64,000 bases of DNA, taken from CAYJLF01 sp964371055 (lineage in GTDB: Bacteria; Eisenbacteria; RBG-16-71-46; CAIMUX01). The position numbers were made by a program, and so were the translations under genes. The notes beneath the pieces were generated by a model. It was not told the origin of the DNA and did not search any database. It saw nothing but the letters and a program-made list of their open reading frames with translations. This document shows positions 16,586 through 25,308 of this stretch, piece after piece. Within the stretch, counting starts at the first letter, position 1. The number at the start of each line of letters is the position of its first letter. The stretch covers positions 248,001 through 312,000 of the forward strand of contig CAYJLF010000002.1 in assembly GCA_964371055.1 (NCBI GenBank). Reading direction: 5' to 3'.

Positions 16586-17177
16586 CGTGCCGCTCCCGCA
16601 GAGGGGGCGAGAGTCGCAGCATCAGGAGCATCCGTTCGAAGATGTCGATCCACTCTCCTTGTTCCGCGGCCAGCTGCGCCGCGGGCGGAGCGACCAGGCC
16701 GGCGTCGCAGGCCGGCCCCAACTCACGGGCGGCCTTCGCCCGGTAGACGGTGAGCAGGCGGTCGCCGAAACGACCAACTTCGAAGAAGTCCTCCGACAGG
16801 AAGACCACGATCGGCACGCGCATCGCGCCCAGGACCCGGAGCTCGTCGATGAGCGCGGGATCGGTATCCCGGTCGATCCACCGCAAGGTCACCTCACCGC
16901 CGCACGCTTCGGCGATGCGGCGCAGCATCGGACCCTGCCGCACGCAGTCGCCGCACCAGATACCGCTGTAGACCAGCACGTGCATCCGTCGCCGGTGGCC
17001 GGTGAGCCTCGAGGCCGTCTCGGCCGGCAAGGGGGGGATGTTCGTTTCCATGTCGCGCCACTTGGCCGCCTTGGCGGGATCGGAGGCCGCAAGGTAGGCG
17101 GCATAGTCGGTGGCGGTTTCGAACCAGCGACGCCAGGAGTCGCTCCGCGTGTCGTAGTACTTGGGACGTTCTGTCAT
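16578..17177 (-). CDS. Cytoplasmic thioredoxin-family protein
   Basis: The protein has 199 residues with no signal peptide. A 60-residue Trp/Tyr-rich N-terminus precedes a thioredoxin fold: VLVYSGIWCGDCVRQGPML carries the active-site pair Cys-Gly-Asp-Cys, and MRVPIVVFLSED carries the cis-Pro. The WCGDC active site is typical of a widespread thioredoxin-like family of unknown targets. It forms a two-gene operon with the methyltransferase. The Shine-Dalgarno is GGAAGGGAG. Confidence 0.85.
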   Translation of the reverse strand: MTERPKYYDTRSDSWRRWFETATDYAAYLAASDPAKAAKWRDMETNIPPLPAETASRLTGHRRRMHVLVYSGIWCGDCVRQGPMLRRIAEACGGEVTLRWIDRDTDPALIDELRVLGAMRVPIVVFLSEDFFEVGRFGDRLLTVYRAKAARELGPACDAGLVAPPAAQLAAEQGEWIDIFERMLLMLRLSPPLRERHGD

Positions 17178-17225
17178 CGTGCTCCCTTCCAGTTCATGTG
17201 GTCGCGCCGCCCGGTCCGCGTCGCC

Positions 17226-17930
17226 TCAACCGCCGCCGCCGCGCAGGATCTCGATGCCGCCGGGGCGCGCCACGACCAGGATCGAGGTCAGCCCCAGAAA
17301 GAGCCCGGTCTCGACGATGCCGGTGCGGGAGTCCAACTCCCGGTCCAGGCGGTGCGGATCGCCGATCACCGCGCGACCGGGTTCGCCGGTGAACCGGACG
17401 TCGACGGTGTAGTTCCCCTCATCGGTGAGAAACGGTGACCCATCCCGGTTCCGGCGCAGGACCGGTTCGCCGCCCAGCGACCGGAAGAAGGCGAGGTGCG
17501 TGTTCCAGCCGAACGGAACGACCTCGACCGGCAGCGGCATCCGGTCGCCCAGGTGCTCGACCAGTTTCGTCTCGTCGATCACGATCGCCTCGATCCGCGA
17601 GACCTGAGCGACGATCTTCTCCCGCAGGAGCGATCCTCCCCCTCCCTTGACCAGGTTCCAGGCCGGGTCGACCTCATCGGCGCCATCGAGGGTCAGGTCG
17701 ATCGCCTCGATGTCATCGAGGCCGATGAGGGGAATCCCGAGCTTGCCGGCGAGGCGTGCCGTGGCCTCGGAGGTAGGTACTCCGCGGATGCGAGCCAGCT
17801 TTCCGTCCGTCCGCCGCCGGGCAATCTCGCGGATCACCAGTTCGGCCGTCGACCCCGTGCCGAGGCCCAGGGTCATCCCGTCCTCGACCAGGTCGGCGGC
17901 GGCCAGCGCCGCCTGTTCCTTCAGGCTCAT
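17226..17930 (-). CDS. rpiA: Ribose-5-phosphate isomerase A
   Basis: The protein has 234 residues, normal for the family. It interconverts ribose-5-phosphate and ribulose-5-phosphate in the pentose phosphate pathway. Diagnostic motifs are GLGTGSTAELVI (phosphate loop), LTLDGADEVD and VKGGGGSLLREKIVA, which contain the active-site Asp, Glu and Lys of the RpiA family. The ATG at 17930 was chosen because GGAGGAGTCG lies directly upstream; a longer frame from 17993 would add 21 residues absent from homologues. It is followed 48 bases later by the thioredoxin and methyltransferase genes. Confidence 0.95.
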   Translation of the reverse strand: MSLKEQAALAAADLVEDGMTLGLGTGSTAELVIREIARRRTDGKLARIRGVPTSEATARLAGKLGIPLIGLDDIEAIDLTLDGADEVDPAWNLVKGGGGSLLREKIVAQVSRIEAIVIDETKLVEHLGDRMPLPVEVVPFGWNTHLAFFRSLGGEPVLRRNRDGSPFLTDEGNYTVDVRFTGEPGRAVIGDPHRLDRELDSRTGIVETGLFLGLTSILVVARPGGIEILRGGGG

Positions 17931-18020
17931 CGACTCCTCCTCGAACTCCACGCCCTGCGACCTGCGCGATCCAGATGGGGCCGATCGCCCCACTTGCGTT
18001 TCGCCAGCCGAGAGGCGACC

Positions 18021-18026
18021 ATTATC
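18021..18026 (-). promoter_or_regulatory. Candidate -10 (GATAAT) for rpiA
   Basis: GATAAT reads on the minus strand about 90 bases before the rpiA ATG, in the 173-base divergent gap between rpiA and ilvE. A good -35 is not seen. Confidence 0.3.
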
Positions 18027-18103
18027 AGGTTCGCGGCCCCGCCGCTATGAGCTTTGAAGCGGCGCCCGGCCGCCCGGTTGTGCGGGAGGAAAGGGGGGAT
18101 GCC

Positions 18104-19189
18104 ATGAACATCGCCATGCGCGTCGAGACATCCGATCTCGCGAAGGCCCGATCGACGCTGGAAAAGGATCTCGGATTCGGTAAATGCTTTGCGGACATCA
18201 TGTTTCGCATGAACTACACAGAGGGCCGCGGGTGGCATGACCCTGAGATCGGTCCCTATCAGCCCATCGCGCTCGATCCTGCGGCGATGGTCCTCCACTA
18301 CGGACAGGAGATTTTCGAGGGACAGAAGGCCTACCGCTGGGAGGATGGCCGGGTCGCGATGTTCCGTCCCGACGCGAACGCCGCCCGGCTGAATCGCTCC
18401 GCCCAGCGTCTGGTCATGCCCGCGGTTCCGGTCGAGCAGCAGATGCAGGCGACCTTCACGCTGGTCTCGATGCTGAAGGAGTGGATTCCTCCCGCTCCCT
18501 CGTCTCTCTACGTCCGGCCGACGATGATCGCGACCGAGCCGGCCCTCGGCGTGCGGGCGGCCGGGCAGTACATGTACTTCATCATCTGTTCGCCGGTCGG
18601 CCCGTACTTTCCCAAGGGTTTTGCCCCGGTCCGGGTCAAGGCCGAGCCCGCCTACGTGCGCGCGGTGGAAGGCGGTACCGGCGACGCCAAGTGCGGCGGC
18701 AACTATGCCAACTCCCTCCTGGCGCAGTCGATGGCGCGGAAGGAGGATTACGACGCCGTGCTCTGGCTGGACGCGAAGGAACATCGCTTTGTCGAAGAGA
18801 TCGGCGCCATGAACATCCTCTTCGTCATCGACGGCAAGCTGGTGACCAGTCCGCTGCACGGTTCGATCCTGCCGGGGATCACGCGCGATTCGATCCTGAA
18901 GCTGGCGCAATCCGAGGGGATCACGGTCGAGGAGCGCTTCCTCTCCATCCAGGAGCTGACGCAGGGAATCGAGCGCGGCACCGTCACCGAGGCATTCGGA
19001 TCCGGCACGGCCGCCGTCATCACGCCCGTGGGGACGATCGGCTGGGGCGGCAAGGATTACATCATCCACGGGGGCGAGGTCGGGACGATCACGAAGCGGT
19101 TCTACAAGACCCTGACCGAGTTCCAGTACGGCAAGGCGAAGGACCCCTACGGCTGGGTGAAGATCGTGGAGCCGGTGGCGGTCGGCTGA
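18104..19189 (+). CDS. ilvE: Branched-chain amino acid aminotransferase (class IV PLP fold, type II BCAT)
   Basis: The protein has 361 residues. It transfers amino groups between Leu/Ile/Val and 2-oxoglutarate. Family landmarks are HYGQEIFEGQKAYRW, YVRPTMIATE, GTGDAKCGGNYANSL with the PLP-binding Lys, and EAFGSGTAAVITPVG. The length and the GGNYA motif match the longer BCAT type found in many bacteria and eukaryotes. The ATG follows AAGGGGGGATGCC. A perfect GC hairpin 33 bases after the stop probably ends the transcript. Confidence 0.95.
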   Translation: MNIAMRVETSDLAKARSTLEKDLGFGKCFADIMFRMNYTEGRGWHDPEIGPYQPIALDPAAMVLHYGQEIFEGQKAYRWEDGRVAMFRPDANAARLNRSAQRLVMPAVPVEQQMQATFTLVSMLKEWIPPAPSSLYVRPTMIATEPALGVRAAGQYMYFIICSPVGPYFPKGFAPVRVKAEPAYVRAVEGGTGDAKCGGNYANSLLAQSMARKEDYDAVLWLDAKEHRFVEEIGAMNILFVIDGKLVTSPLHGSILPGITRDSILKLAQSEGITVEERFLSIQELTQGIERGTVTEAFGSGTAAVITPVGTIGWGGKDYIIHGGEVGTITKRFYKTLTEFQYGKAKDPYGWVKIVEPVAVG

Positions 19190-19222
19190 GGCGACAGAGA
19201 CAGGTATCCGCACTCCAGATCG

Positions 19223-19250
19223 GACGGCCGGGCCCCGGGGCCCGGCCGTC
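19223..19250 (+). terminator. Terminator-like perfect palindrome after ilvE
   Basis: A 28-base perfect palindrome (GACGGCCGGGCCCC and its complement) forms a 14-bp stem with no unpaired loop before refolding. It lies 33 bases after the ilvE stop. No T-run follows. Confidence 0.5.
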
Positions 19251-19349
19251 GGGCAATAGGGGCCCATTCCCCGGGCATCGAATCCGGGTCTGACGCCCCC
19301 CCCCCCGCGCGGCCGCGTCCCACGGCGGATCCAAATGGGGAGAATAACG

Positions 19350-19772
19350 ATGCCCTATCCGATCGAAGTCACCGAACCGATGCGCCGCGAACTGATCGAC
19401 CTGGGGGTCCGCGACCTCGCGTCGCCCGAAGCGGTGGATCAGATCCTCCAGGATCGAGACGCGAGCGTCCTTCTTTTCGTGAATTCTGTTTGCGGGTGCG
19501 CGGCCGGATCGGCCCGCCCCGGGCTGGCCCTGGCGATGGAACACAGCGTGAAGCCCGATCTCTTCGCCACGGTCTTCGCCGGCGTCGACACGGAAGCCAC
19601 CGCGCGGGCGCGAAGCCACTTCGCCGAGCATCCTCCCAGCTCTCCGCAGGCCGTGCTCTTTCGGGGAGGCGAGGTCGTCGAAGTGATCCAGCGCCACCAG
19701 ATCGAGGGGCGTTCACCGGACGAAGTGGCCGCGCAACTCATCTCGGCGTTCGAACGACATCTCAGGAACTAG
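19350..19772 (+). CDS. Bacilliredoxin (BrxA/BrxB, DUF1094) family protein
   Basis: The protein has 140 residues. It matches the BrxA/B family: FVNSVCGCAAGSARPGLALA contains the Cys-Gly-Cys active site, and SPQAVLFRGGEVVEVIQRHQIEG is the conserved C-terminal half. In Firmicutes these proteins remove bacillithiol from oxidised proteins. Outside bacillithiol producers the family occurs widely, perhaps with another thiol. No bacillithiol synthesis gene is visible here. The ATG follows GGGGAGAATAACG. Confidence 0.85.
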   Translation: MPYPIEVTEPMRRELIDLGVRDLASPEAVDQILQDRDASVLLFVNSVCGCAAGSARPGLALAMEHSVKPDLFATVFAGVDTEATARARSHFAEHPPSSPQAVLFRGGEVVEVIQRHQIEGRSPDEVAAQLISAFERHLRN

Positions 19773-19908
19773 CAGCAGACCAAGGGGATCAGCCGCTCGT
19801 TCGGGACTCAGATTGCCCCGTGCGCTTTGGCCCCCGATCGTCGTTTCCCAAGGTTGTGCCCATTCCGGTCCGACCGGAGGAAGATCCAAACATTGGGAGG
19901 AACGTCAC

Positions 19909-20517
19909 GTGAAGACCTTGGGACGCCATCTGTTGCTCATTTTGCTAGCCTTGACCGGCGGCGCGGGGACTGCCCCGGCGCTGACCCTGACCCAGACGAT
20001 TCCGTTCGACAGCATCGCCCCCTTCGGGACCTTCACTACGGGTGACTTCGTCACCTCCGGGTGGAACCAGCCGTTCGTCTTCACCGACCCGTCGGAAATC
20101 ACCGAGATCCGGGTGGCGTTCGCGTCGGAGGATTCGGACTGGCTCGATCAGATGGGTCCGCTCGGCGGCGAGCCGCGAGTCGAGATCGGCTTCCTGGACG
20201 ACGCCATGAATCGATTCGCGGTCGCCTCCGTCAGCCTGGGCTCTCCTTCGTTTGTCCTGGGCAACGCCCAGGAGCCCTGGTTCAGTGCGGTCCGCTCCCT
20301 CATCGTCGATGGCGCGATCACGGCCAGTCTGGGAGGCTTCGAGTACTTTCCAGACCACTCGGAGTCGTTCGCCTTCACCGGACCGTCCTGGTTGACCCTC
20401 GAGATCGACGGATCGGTGACCGACCCGGTGCCCGAGCCCGCTGGCGTTGCGCTGCTGGGCCTCGGTCTCGTGGCCGTCGGGGCTTACACCGAACGCCGGA
20501 GGCGCTGCCAGCGCTGA
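19909..20517 (+). CDS. PEP-CTERM-tailed exported protein
   Basis: The protein has 202 residues. It carries an N-terminal signal peptide (HLLLILLALTGGAGTAPALT), a beta-rich Phe/Thr/Asp-rich middle and a classic PEP-CTERM tail. That tail is VPEP followed by a hydrophobic helix (AGVALLGLGLVAVGAY) and a basic end (RRRR). Such tails are processed by exosortase and are linked to exopolysaccharide-producing bacteria. No exosortase gene is in the window. The start is GTG with GGGAGG nine bases upstream. The function of the middle is unknown. Confidence 0.8.
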   Translation: MKTLGRHLLLILLALTGGAGTAPALTLTQTIPFDSIAPFGTFTTGDFVTSGWNQPFVFTDPSEITEIRVAFASEDSDWLDQMGPLGGEPRVEIGFLDDAMNRFAVASVSLGSPSFVLGNAQEPWFSAVRSLIVDGAITASLGGFEYFPDHSESFAFTGPSWLTLEIDGSVTDPVPEPAGVALLGLGLVAVGAYTERRRRCQR

Positions 20518-20556
20518 GCACCGCCGCGCGCCTCAGCCCAGAGCTCTGACCCAGGG

Positions 20557-20581
20557 AGCCGGCGGACGTGTGCCGCCGGCT
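20557..20581 (+). terminator. Rho-independent-like terminator after the PEP-CTERM gene
   Basis: AGCCGGCGG (20557-20565) pairs with CCGCCGGCT (20573-20581) across a 7-base loop and is followed by TTCCC. It lies 40 bases after the stop codon. Confidence 0.6.
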
Positions 20582-20668
20582 TTCCCTCGTGCCCCGCCGC
20601 GACCCGTGGTAGACTTCTTCCGCCGGCGCACGACCGGCCCTCAGTTGTCGAACCAAGGGGGGTGCACC

Positions 20669-22306
20669 ATGTTCCGCCCGGCCCTCGTGCTGTTCGCCGC
20701 GATCGTGATCTTCAGCCCGGCTTCGCAGCTCTCGGCCGCTACCTATCTCGTGCTCCCCGATGCTTCAGGGGACTTCCCGACCATCCAGGCCGCGATCGAC
20801 GCCGCGCGGGACGGGGATGTGATCCGTCTCGGCTACGGCCGGTTCCGGGGAGACGGCAACCGCGATCTCCACTATGACGGGAAGGCGATCACGATCCGTT
20901 CGCAGAGCGGCCATCCCGAGACCTGCATCATCGACTGCGAAGGCGGGTCGACGAACATCACCCGGGGCTTCCTCTTCGACGGAGAGGGACCGGGCTCGGT
21001 GTTGCAGGATGTCACCATCGAGAACGGCTTCGTGGACGACGCCGGCCTGCCGTTCAACGACTGCAGCGGCGGAGCGGCGATCTTTCTGAACGGGGCCAGC
21101 CCGACGTTCACGAACGTGACCATCCGCCACTGCGGGGCGTTTGCCGCCGGGGGGGTGATGATCCTGTCGGGTTCACCCCGCTTCACCGGTTGCCGCTTTA
21201 TCGACAACGCATCGTGCGGCGGGGGGGGAGGTTACTGCTTCGAGGGATCGCCCGAGTTCATCGAGTGTCTCTTCGAGGACAACGCTCCGCTCCAGTCGGG
21301 CGGGGGCTTCACGATCAACGGGGCCGAACTTGCCACCTTCACGGACTGCATCTTCCGGAACAACTGCTGCCTGCACTGCGGCTGGGGAGGAGGGCTCGGC
21401 CTCGCCCGCACGACCGCCGTGATCACCGGGTGCACGTTCATCGGCAACCGTACCTATGGCAGCGGCGACGGACGAGGCGCCCGCAACTGCACCGGTTGGG
21501 ATCTCGACGGCGGCGGCAGCCGGGACTGCGAGGGTGGAGCGATCGGCGTGAGCGACGCGCACGTGATCATCAACCGCTGTACCATCGTCGGGAATGTCGC
21601 CCCGAGCGGCGGGGGGATCGGGATCGATGTCTGGGCCTCCGATGCCTCGATCGTCGAAATCACGAACACGATCATCGCCTTCAACCTCGAGGGGGGAGCA
21701 TTCACCTGCTCGCTTCCGTACGACCAGGTGTCGATCCACTGCACCGACATTTACGGGAACATCGGCGGCGACTGGACCGGCTGCATCGCCGGCCTGGAGG
21801 ATCTGCACCACAATCTCTCCGAGGATCCGCTCTTCTGCGACCTCGAGGCCGGCGATTTGACGATCGATTCCGGATCCCCCTGCGCGACGGAGAACAGCGG
21901 TGGCTGCTGGCTCATCGGCGCATGGCCGGTCGGTTGCGGGGCGGCTGGGGTGCCGGGGGAGTTCGGGACCGACCGGAGTCTGGCGACGCTGCGCATCGTC
22001 CCCAACCCCGTCGTGGGCGAGTGCCGGGTCGAGGTCTGCCCCGGTACGGGAGGAGTGCACGAAGGTCGGGTCGGAACCACGCGCGGGTCTGGTTGGCGGG
22101 CCGAGGTCACGGCGCAGGTGCTGGATGTCGCCGGGCGGGTCGTCCGCGATCTCTCCCTGCGCCCTTCCTCCTCGCCGGAAGGCTGCCAGGAGGCGCGTTG
22201 GGACACGCGTGACAACCAGGGGCAGCGCGTGCCGTCGGGGATCTACCTCGTGAGGGTCGGGACCGAGGGTGGCGCCGTCTCGACCCGCCTTGTGGTTCAC
22301 TCGTAG
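20669..22306 (+). CDS. Secreted beta-helix protein with FlgD-like C-terminal domain
   Basis: The protein has 545 residues. The signal peptide (LVLFAAIVIFSPASQLSA) is followed by the beta-helix opening PDASGDFPTIQAAIDAA, then many Cys- and Gly-rich rungs (GGAAIFLNGASPTFTNVTI, GGGFTINGA, GGGIGI). About 30 Cys are spread through the helix, unusual for this fold and suggesting disulfide stacking. The last 100 residues are a FlgD-like Ig domain (IVPNPVVGECRVEV, VAGRVVRDLSL, PSGIYLVRVG). It is a paralogue-like relative of the beta-helix protein at 1317-2798, which lacks the tail. Likely a cell-surface or secreted carbohydrate-interacting protein; no active site was identified. The ATG follows AAGGGGGGTGC. 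Confidence 0.82.
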   Translation: MFRPALVLFAAIVIFSPASQLSAATYLVLPDASGDFPTIQAAIDAARDGDVIRLGYGRFRGDGNRDLHYDGKAITIRSQSGHPETCIIDCEGGSTNITRGFLFDGEGPGSVLQDVTIENGFVDDAGLPFNDCSGGAAIFLNGASPTFTNVTIRHCGAFAAGGVMILSGSPRFTGCRFIDNASCGGGGGYCFEGSPEFIECLFEDNAPLQSGGGFTINGAELATFTDCIFRNNCCLHCGWGGGLGLARTTAVITGCTFIGNRTYGSGDGRGARNCTGWDLDGGGSRDCEGGAIGVSDAHVIINRCTIVGNVAPSGGGIGIDVWASDASIVEITNTIIAFNLEGGAFTCSLPYDQVSIHCTDIYGNIGGDWTGCIAGLEDLHHNLSEDPLFCDLEAGDLTIDSGSPCATENSGGCWLIGAWPVGCGAAGVPGEFGTDRSLATLRIVPNPVVGECRVEVCPGTGGVHEGRVGTTRGSGWRAEVTAQVLDVAGRVVRDLSLRPSSSPEGCQEARWDTRDNQGQRVPSGIYLVRVGTEGGAVSTRLVVHS

Positions 22307-22308
22307 CA

Positions 22309-22368
22309 GGATGCAGAAGAGCCGGGCCCGCCGGCGCGCCCTGCGGCCGGCCGGGTCTGATTGCATCC
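22309..22368 (+). terminator. Long imperfect hairpin after the beta-helix gene
   Basis: GGATGCA (22309-22315) pairs with TGCATCC (22362-22368), and the inside folds as a GC-rich imperfect stem. It starts just after the stop codon at 22306 and is probably a terminator. Confidence 0.45.
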
Positions 22369-22383
22369 CCGCCTCCCCGGGCG

Positions 22384-22392
22384 TACCATAGT
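22384..22392 (+). promoter_or_regulatory. Weak -10 candidate TACCATAGT
   Basis: CATAGT (22387-22392) inside TACCATAGT matches four of six consensus -10 positions and lies 32 bases before the ATG at 22425. It shares the TACCATA core with 6782-6788. The only TTG-type -35 (TTGCAT at 22361) is 20 bp away. Confidence 0.3.
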
Positions 22393-22424
22393 GTCGGCCC
22401 CCGTTCAACGAAGGGAGGCAGGAG

Positions 22425-22832
22425 ATGGCAGCGCTCGATTCGCAGAATGAACGGATCCGGGCGGAAGTCTCCGTGCTGGAGAAGTACGGACTGCGCTGGG
22501 CAGTCCTGGCCGCCTGGGCGGACGAACTTCGTAATCGCGGCATCGCTCTCTCGACTGACGTGAACCGCAAGCTCGATCAATCGCGGATCATGATCGCCTC
22601 CGGCTGCTTCAGCAGTTGCTCCGTCGGGTGCGACCTCTCCGCGATCGAGGCCTCGCTCATCGCGGCGGCGACATCGGTCGGAGAGAGCCACGCCCGGTCC
22701 GCCGATTTCTGGCTGGAACTGCTGGCGCACGCGATGGAGGACCCGGCGGCGACCGCCCGGCTCCTGACCGTGCCCGCGGTCCGGTTTCGCTACGCGGAAG
22801 GGGGATTTGGTCCCTGTCAGTGCACGGAGTGA
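22425..22832 (+). CDS. Hypothetical helical protein with Cys cluster
   Basis: The protein has 135 residues with no signal peptide or membrane helix; I do not recognise the family. It appears mostly helical. A compact Cys motif, GCFSSCSVGCD (about residues 60-70), and a C-terminal CQC (about 131-133) could bind a metal or an iron-sulfur cluster. Both are inference from spacing. It has a strong Shine-Dalgarno (GGGAGGCAGGAG) and its own weak promoter, and stands alone between two secreted-protein genes. Confidence 0.65.
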   Translation: MAALDSQNERIRAEVSVLEKYGLRWAVLAAWADELRNRGIALSTDVNRKLDQSRIMIASGCFSSCSVGCDLSAIEASLIAAATSVGESHARSADFWLELLAHAMEDPAATARLLTVPAVRFRYAEGGFGPCQCTE

Positions 22833-22984
22833 AGCTCAGTCCGCGTCGGTGACGCCCTCGTCTTTGAGGTCTCCGCTTGAGCGCGGCGCGGATACGCACG
22901 CGCCGCCCGCGAACGCGACAACCACAGGCTTCGGCAACGGTCGGCCGCGGTAACCATCCTCGGTCGCTGTAAACATCGGGCGCA

Positions 22985-23008
22985 TGGGGCGACCCGCCGG
23001 TCGCCCCA
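22985..23008 (+). other. Perfect hairpin in the leader of the following gene
   Basis: TGGGGCGACC (22985-22994) pairs with its complement (22999-23008) across a 4-base loop CGCC, a very stable 10-bp stem. It ends 25 bases before the ATG at 23034. It may stop readthrough from upstream or stabilise the mRNA 5' end. Confidence 0.45.
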
Positions 23009-23033
23009 CGCGAGGCCAAAGAAGGAGAATCTG

Positions 23034-24800
23034 ATGAAACGGCCCGCAACCTGCACCGCGGTCATGGTGGCACTGCTCTTCTCCGGGATCCTCGTCCTCC
23101 CCGCGTCCGCTCAGTGGCCGTCCGACCCGGCAGAGAACCTGGCGCTGGCCGACCACCCATCGGAACAGGTGCTTCCTCTCATCGCCGGGACCTCCGACGG
23201 AGGCTGTTACGTCGGATGGTTCGACCTCTCCTCCGGCAATTACGACGTCTATCTGCAGCGCCTGGACGCGGCCGGCGTCGAGCAATGGCCACACAACGGG
23301 ATCGTCATCAGCAATCGTCCGCAAGACAGCATGCTGACCGGATGGGACCTGATGTGCGACCAGGAGGACCACTGCGTGCTGGTCTTCTCCGACGTGCGCA
23401 GCGGGGATCTTGACGTCCAGGCCTACCGAGTGGCGCCGGATGGAGCGAAGGTGTGGGGAGTGGATGGGATCTCCCTTTCGACCGGGAGCGGCTACGAGCC
23501 GTCACCCGCGGTGACCCAGGCGACGAATGGCGACCTGGTCTTCGTCTGGGGGCGGTATCCCGACGTGGGCGACGGCACGATCCAGATGCAGCGTGTGACG
23601 CCGGCCGGCACGCTTCTCTTCCCGGCGGGCGGGATGGCGGTCGTGACGCCCACGGGCGAGGATCCCGCCTTTCCCGACGTGGTGCGATCGCTCGACGGCA
23701 GCGTGATCGTCTCCTGGGTGCGCGACATCCGCACGTTCATGAGCAACCGGCACCTGCGCGCGCAGCGGTTCGCCGCCGACGGCAGCCCGGTCTGGATGTC
23801 GCAGGTGAACATCTTCGACGGCGGCGTGCTGCCGCTCGGCTATTGGCCCGAGATCATGTCGGATGAGGCGGGTGGATGCGTCGCCTGGTGGCACCGCTCG
23901 GCGTCCAACATGTACAACGGATTCGTCCAGCGCCTGAACGCGGCGGGAACCGAGTTGTTCCCGCACAATGGCGTGGCGGTCTCCACCGTGACGACGCGCC
24001 ACCACATCGATCCGGCGTGTGCCTTCGTTCCTTCGACCGGTGAGATCTTCCTCTTCTGGAACGAACGCAACTCCGCGCAATCGCAGTGGGGAATCTACGG
24101 CCAGCGGATCTCCGTCGCGGGGGTGCGGATGTGGAACGACGCCGGGCTCGAGCTTCTGCCGGTCAATTCCACGTACAAGTCGTACACCCGGGCGGTGCCG
24201 CTCGGGGACGGTGCGGTCTGCTTCACGGCCGATGAGCCGACCGGGAGCTACGGCGACGAGCGGCTCATCGCCTGGCGCCTGAATGCGGCCGGCGCGATGC
24301 TGTGGGGGGCTGCGCCGGTGGTGGTCTCCTCGGTCCTGAGCACCAAGTACCGTCTTCCGGTCATCATCGACGCGCAGGGGACCTCGAAGATCGTCTGGGA
24401 GGACGACCGCAACGGCACGCCCGACATCTACGGCCAGAACGTGAATGCCGACGGCACGCTCGGACCCGTCCCGGCCGCGGTCGAGGACGGCGCGGTGATG
24501 GCCGGGATCGCGGGCGGTCAGGTCCTTCGACTGGTCGCCTCGCCGAACCCGTTCGTAAGCTCGACCGAGATCGTGCTGCGCGCGATGACGCCGCCCGGAG
24601 ACACCGGCCTCACGGTCTGCGACGCCGCCGGACGTGAGGTGCGCCGACTCGCGCTCCGGACGGCGGGTGCGGCCGACGGCCACGTGGCCTGGGATGGGCT
24701 CGACGCGCGGGGAATCCCGGCGCCGGCAGGGGTCTACTTCGTGAAAGCGCGGGCAGAGTCAGGTTCGGAAGGAAGCGTGCGGCTGGTGCGAATCCGTTAG
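23034..24800 (+). CDS. Large secreted repeat protein with FlgD-like C-terminal domain
   Basis: The protein has 588 residues. A signal peptide (VMVALLFSGILVLPASAQ) is followed by about six or seven imperfect repeats of 60-70 residues. Each contains a phrase of the type VYLQRLDAAGVEQWPHNG, suggesting a beta-propeller. The last 85 residues form a FlgD-like Ig domain (VASPNPFVSSTEIVL, DAAGREVRRLALR, PAGVYFVKARAE). No enzymatic motif was found. Its location and tail suggest an exported or surface binding protein. The ATG follows GAAGGAGAATCTG and a stable leader hairpin. Confidence 0.75.
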   Translation: MKRPATCTAVMVALLFSGILVLPASAQWPSDPAENLALADHPSEQVLPLIAGTSDGGCYVGWFDLSSGNYDVYLQRLDAAGVEQWPHNGIVISNRPQDSMLTGWDLMCDQEDHCVLVFSDVRSGDLDVQAYRVAPDGAKVWGVDGISLSTGSGYEPSPAVTQATNGDLVFVWGRYPDVGDGTIQMQRVTPAGTLLFPAGGMAVVTPTGEDPAFPDVVRSLDGSVIVSWVRDIRTFMSNRHLRAQRFAADGSPVWMSQVNIFDGGVLPLGYWPEIMSDEAGGCVAWWHRSASNMYNGFVQRLNAAGTELFPHNGVAVSTVTTRHHIDPACAFVPSTGEIFLFWNERNSAQSQWGIYGQRISVAGVRMWNDAGLELLPVNSTYKSYTRAVPLGDGAVCFTADEPTGSYGDERLIAWRLNAAGAMLWGAAPVVVSSVLSTKYRLPVIIDAQGTSKIVWEDDRNGTPDIYGQNVNADGTLGPVPAAVEDGAVMAGIAGGQVLRLVASPNPFVSSTEIVLRAMTPPGDTGLTVCDAAGREVRRLALRTAGAADGHVAWDGLDARGIPAPAGVYFVKARAESGSEGSVRLVRIR

Positions 24801-24832
24801 CGGGGGGCTCGGTTCTACAGCACCCCGCTAAC
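24796..24832. repeat. Hairpin between convergent genes, second copy of a palindromic element
   Basis: GTTAGCGGGG (24796-24805) pairs with CCCCGCTAAC (24823-24832) across 17 bases. It begins in the last codons of the secreted repeat gene and ends inside the stop region of the convergent small membrane-protein gene. The minus-strand core GCGGGGTGCTGTAGAACC resembles the element at 2705-2757. It can act as a bidirectional terminator. Confidence 0.6.
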
Positions 24833-25172
24833 GCCGTTTGAGGAGAAACACTGCCGCTAGCACCAGGATGAGCCCGCCGACCGCCGCCGCCATCCAGGGG
24901 GCCTGCGCTTCCGCCTCCGGGGTGAGGGCACGGCCGCGTTGCATGTAGGCCATCCCCAGCGCGATGACGGTGGCCGCGCCGGCCGCGATCGCGAGCCGCG
25001 CCGTTCGGCCCTCGTCGGAGGAGCGCGCCGCCAGACGGAGCGCCGCCCGGATCTCCCATGCCTTGATATCGGGCTGCTGCCGGCGATAACTCTCGATCGC
25101 CTCCTCGAGGCGACGGCTCAATTCCTGGGTGTGGCCGGAGGTGAGGCCGGGGGGGACGAAGGGAACGGGCAT
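24828..25172 (-). CDS. Small two-helix membrane protein, unknown
   Basis: The protein has 114 residues. A charged cytoplasmic N-terminus with a helical segment (about 10-45) is followed by two transmembrane helices (about 57-75 and 87-108) and a basic end, KRR. No family is recognised. The ATG at 25172 was chosen over one 12 codons upstream because GGAGCCCCCGG precedes it. It is convergent with the secreted repeat gene and 136 bases downstream of the CYTH gene. Confidence 0.6.
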   Translation of the reverse strand: MPVPFVPPGLTSGHTQELSRRLEEAIESYRRQQPDIKAWEIRAALRLAARSSDEGRTARLAIAAGAATVIALGMAYMQRGRALTPEAEAQAPWMAAAVGGLILVLAAVFLLKRR

Positions 25173-25308
25173 CCGGGGGCTCCTTTCGGTGTGCCGGGGG
25201 GGATGCATGGGCTTCCTGGCTCTCCGGGCGCGTACTGACTTCCGAGGCGATGGGTTGCACCCCGGCGGCCGCGGGACCGTCCCGACCCGGCACGAGGCCG
25301 GGACGGAC

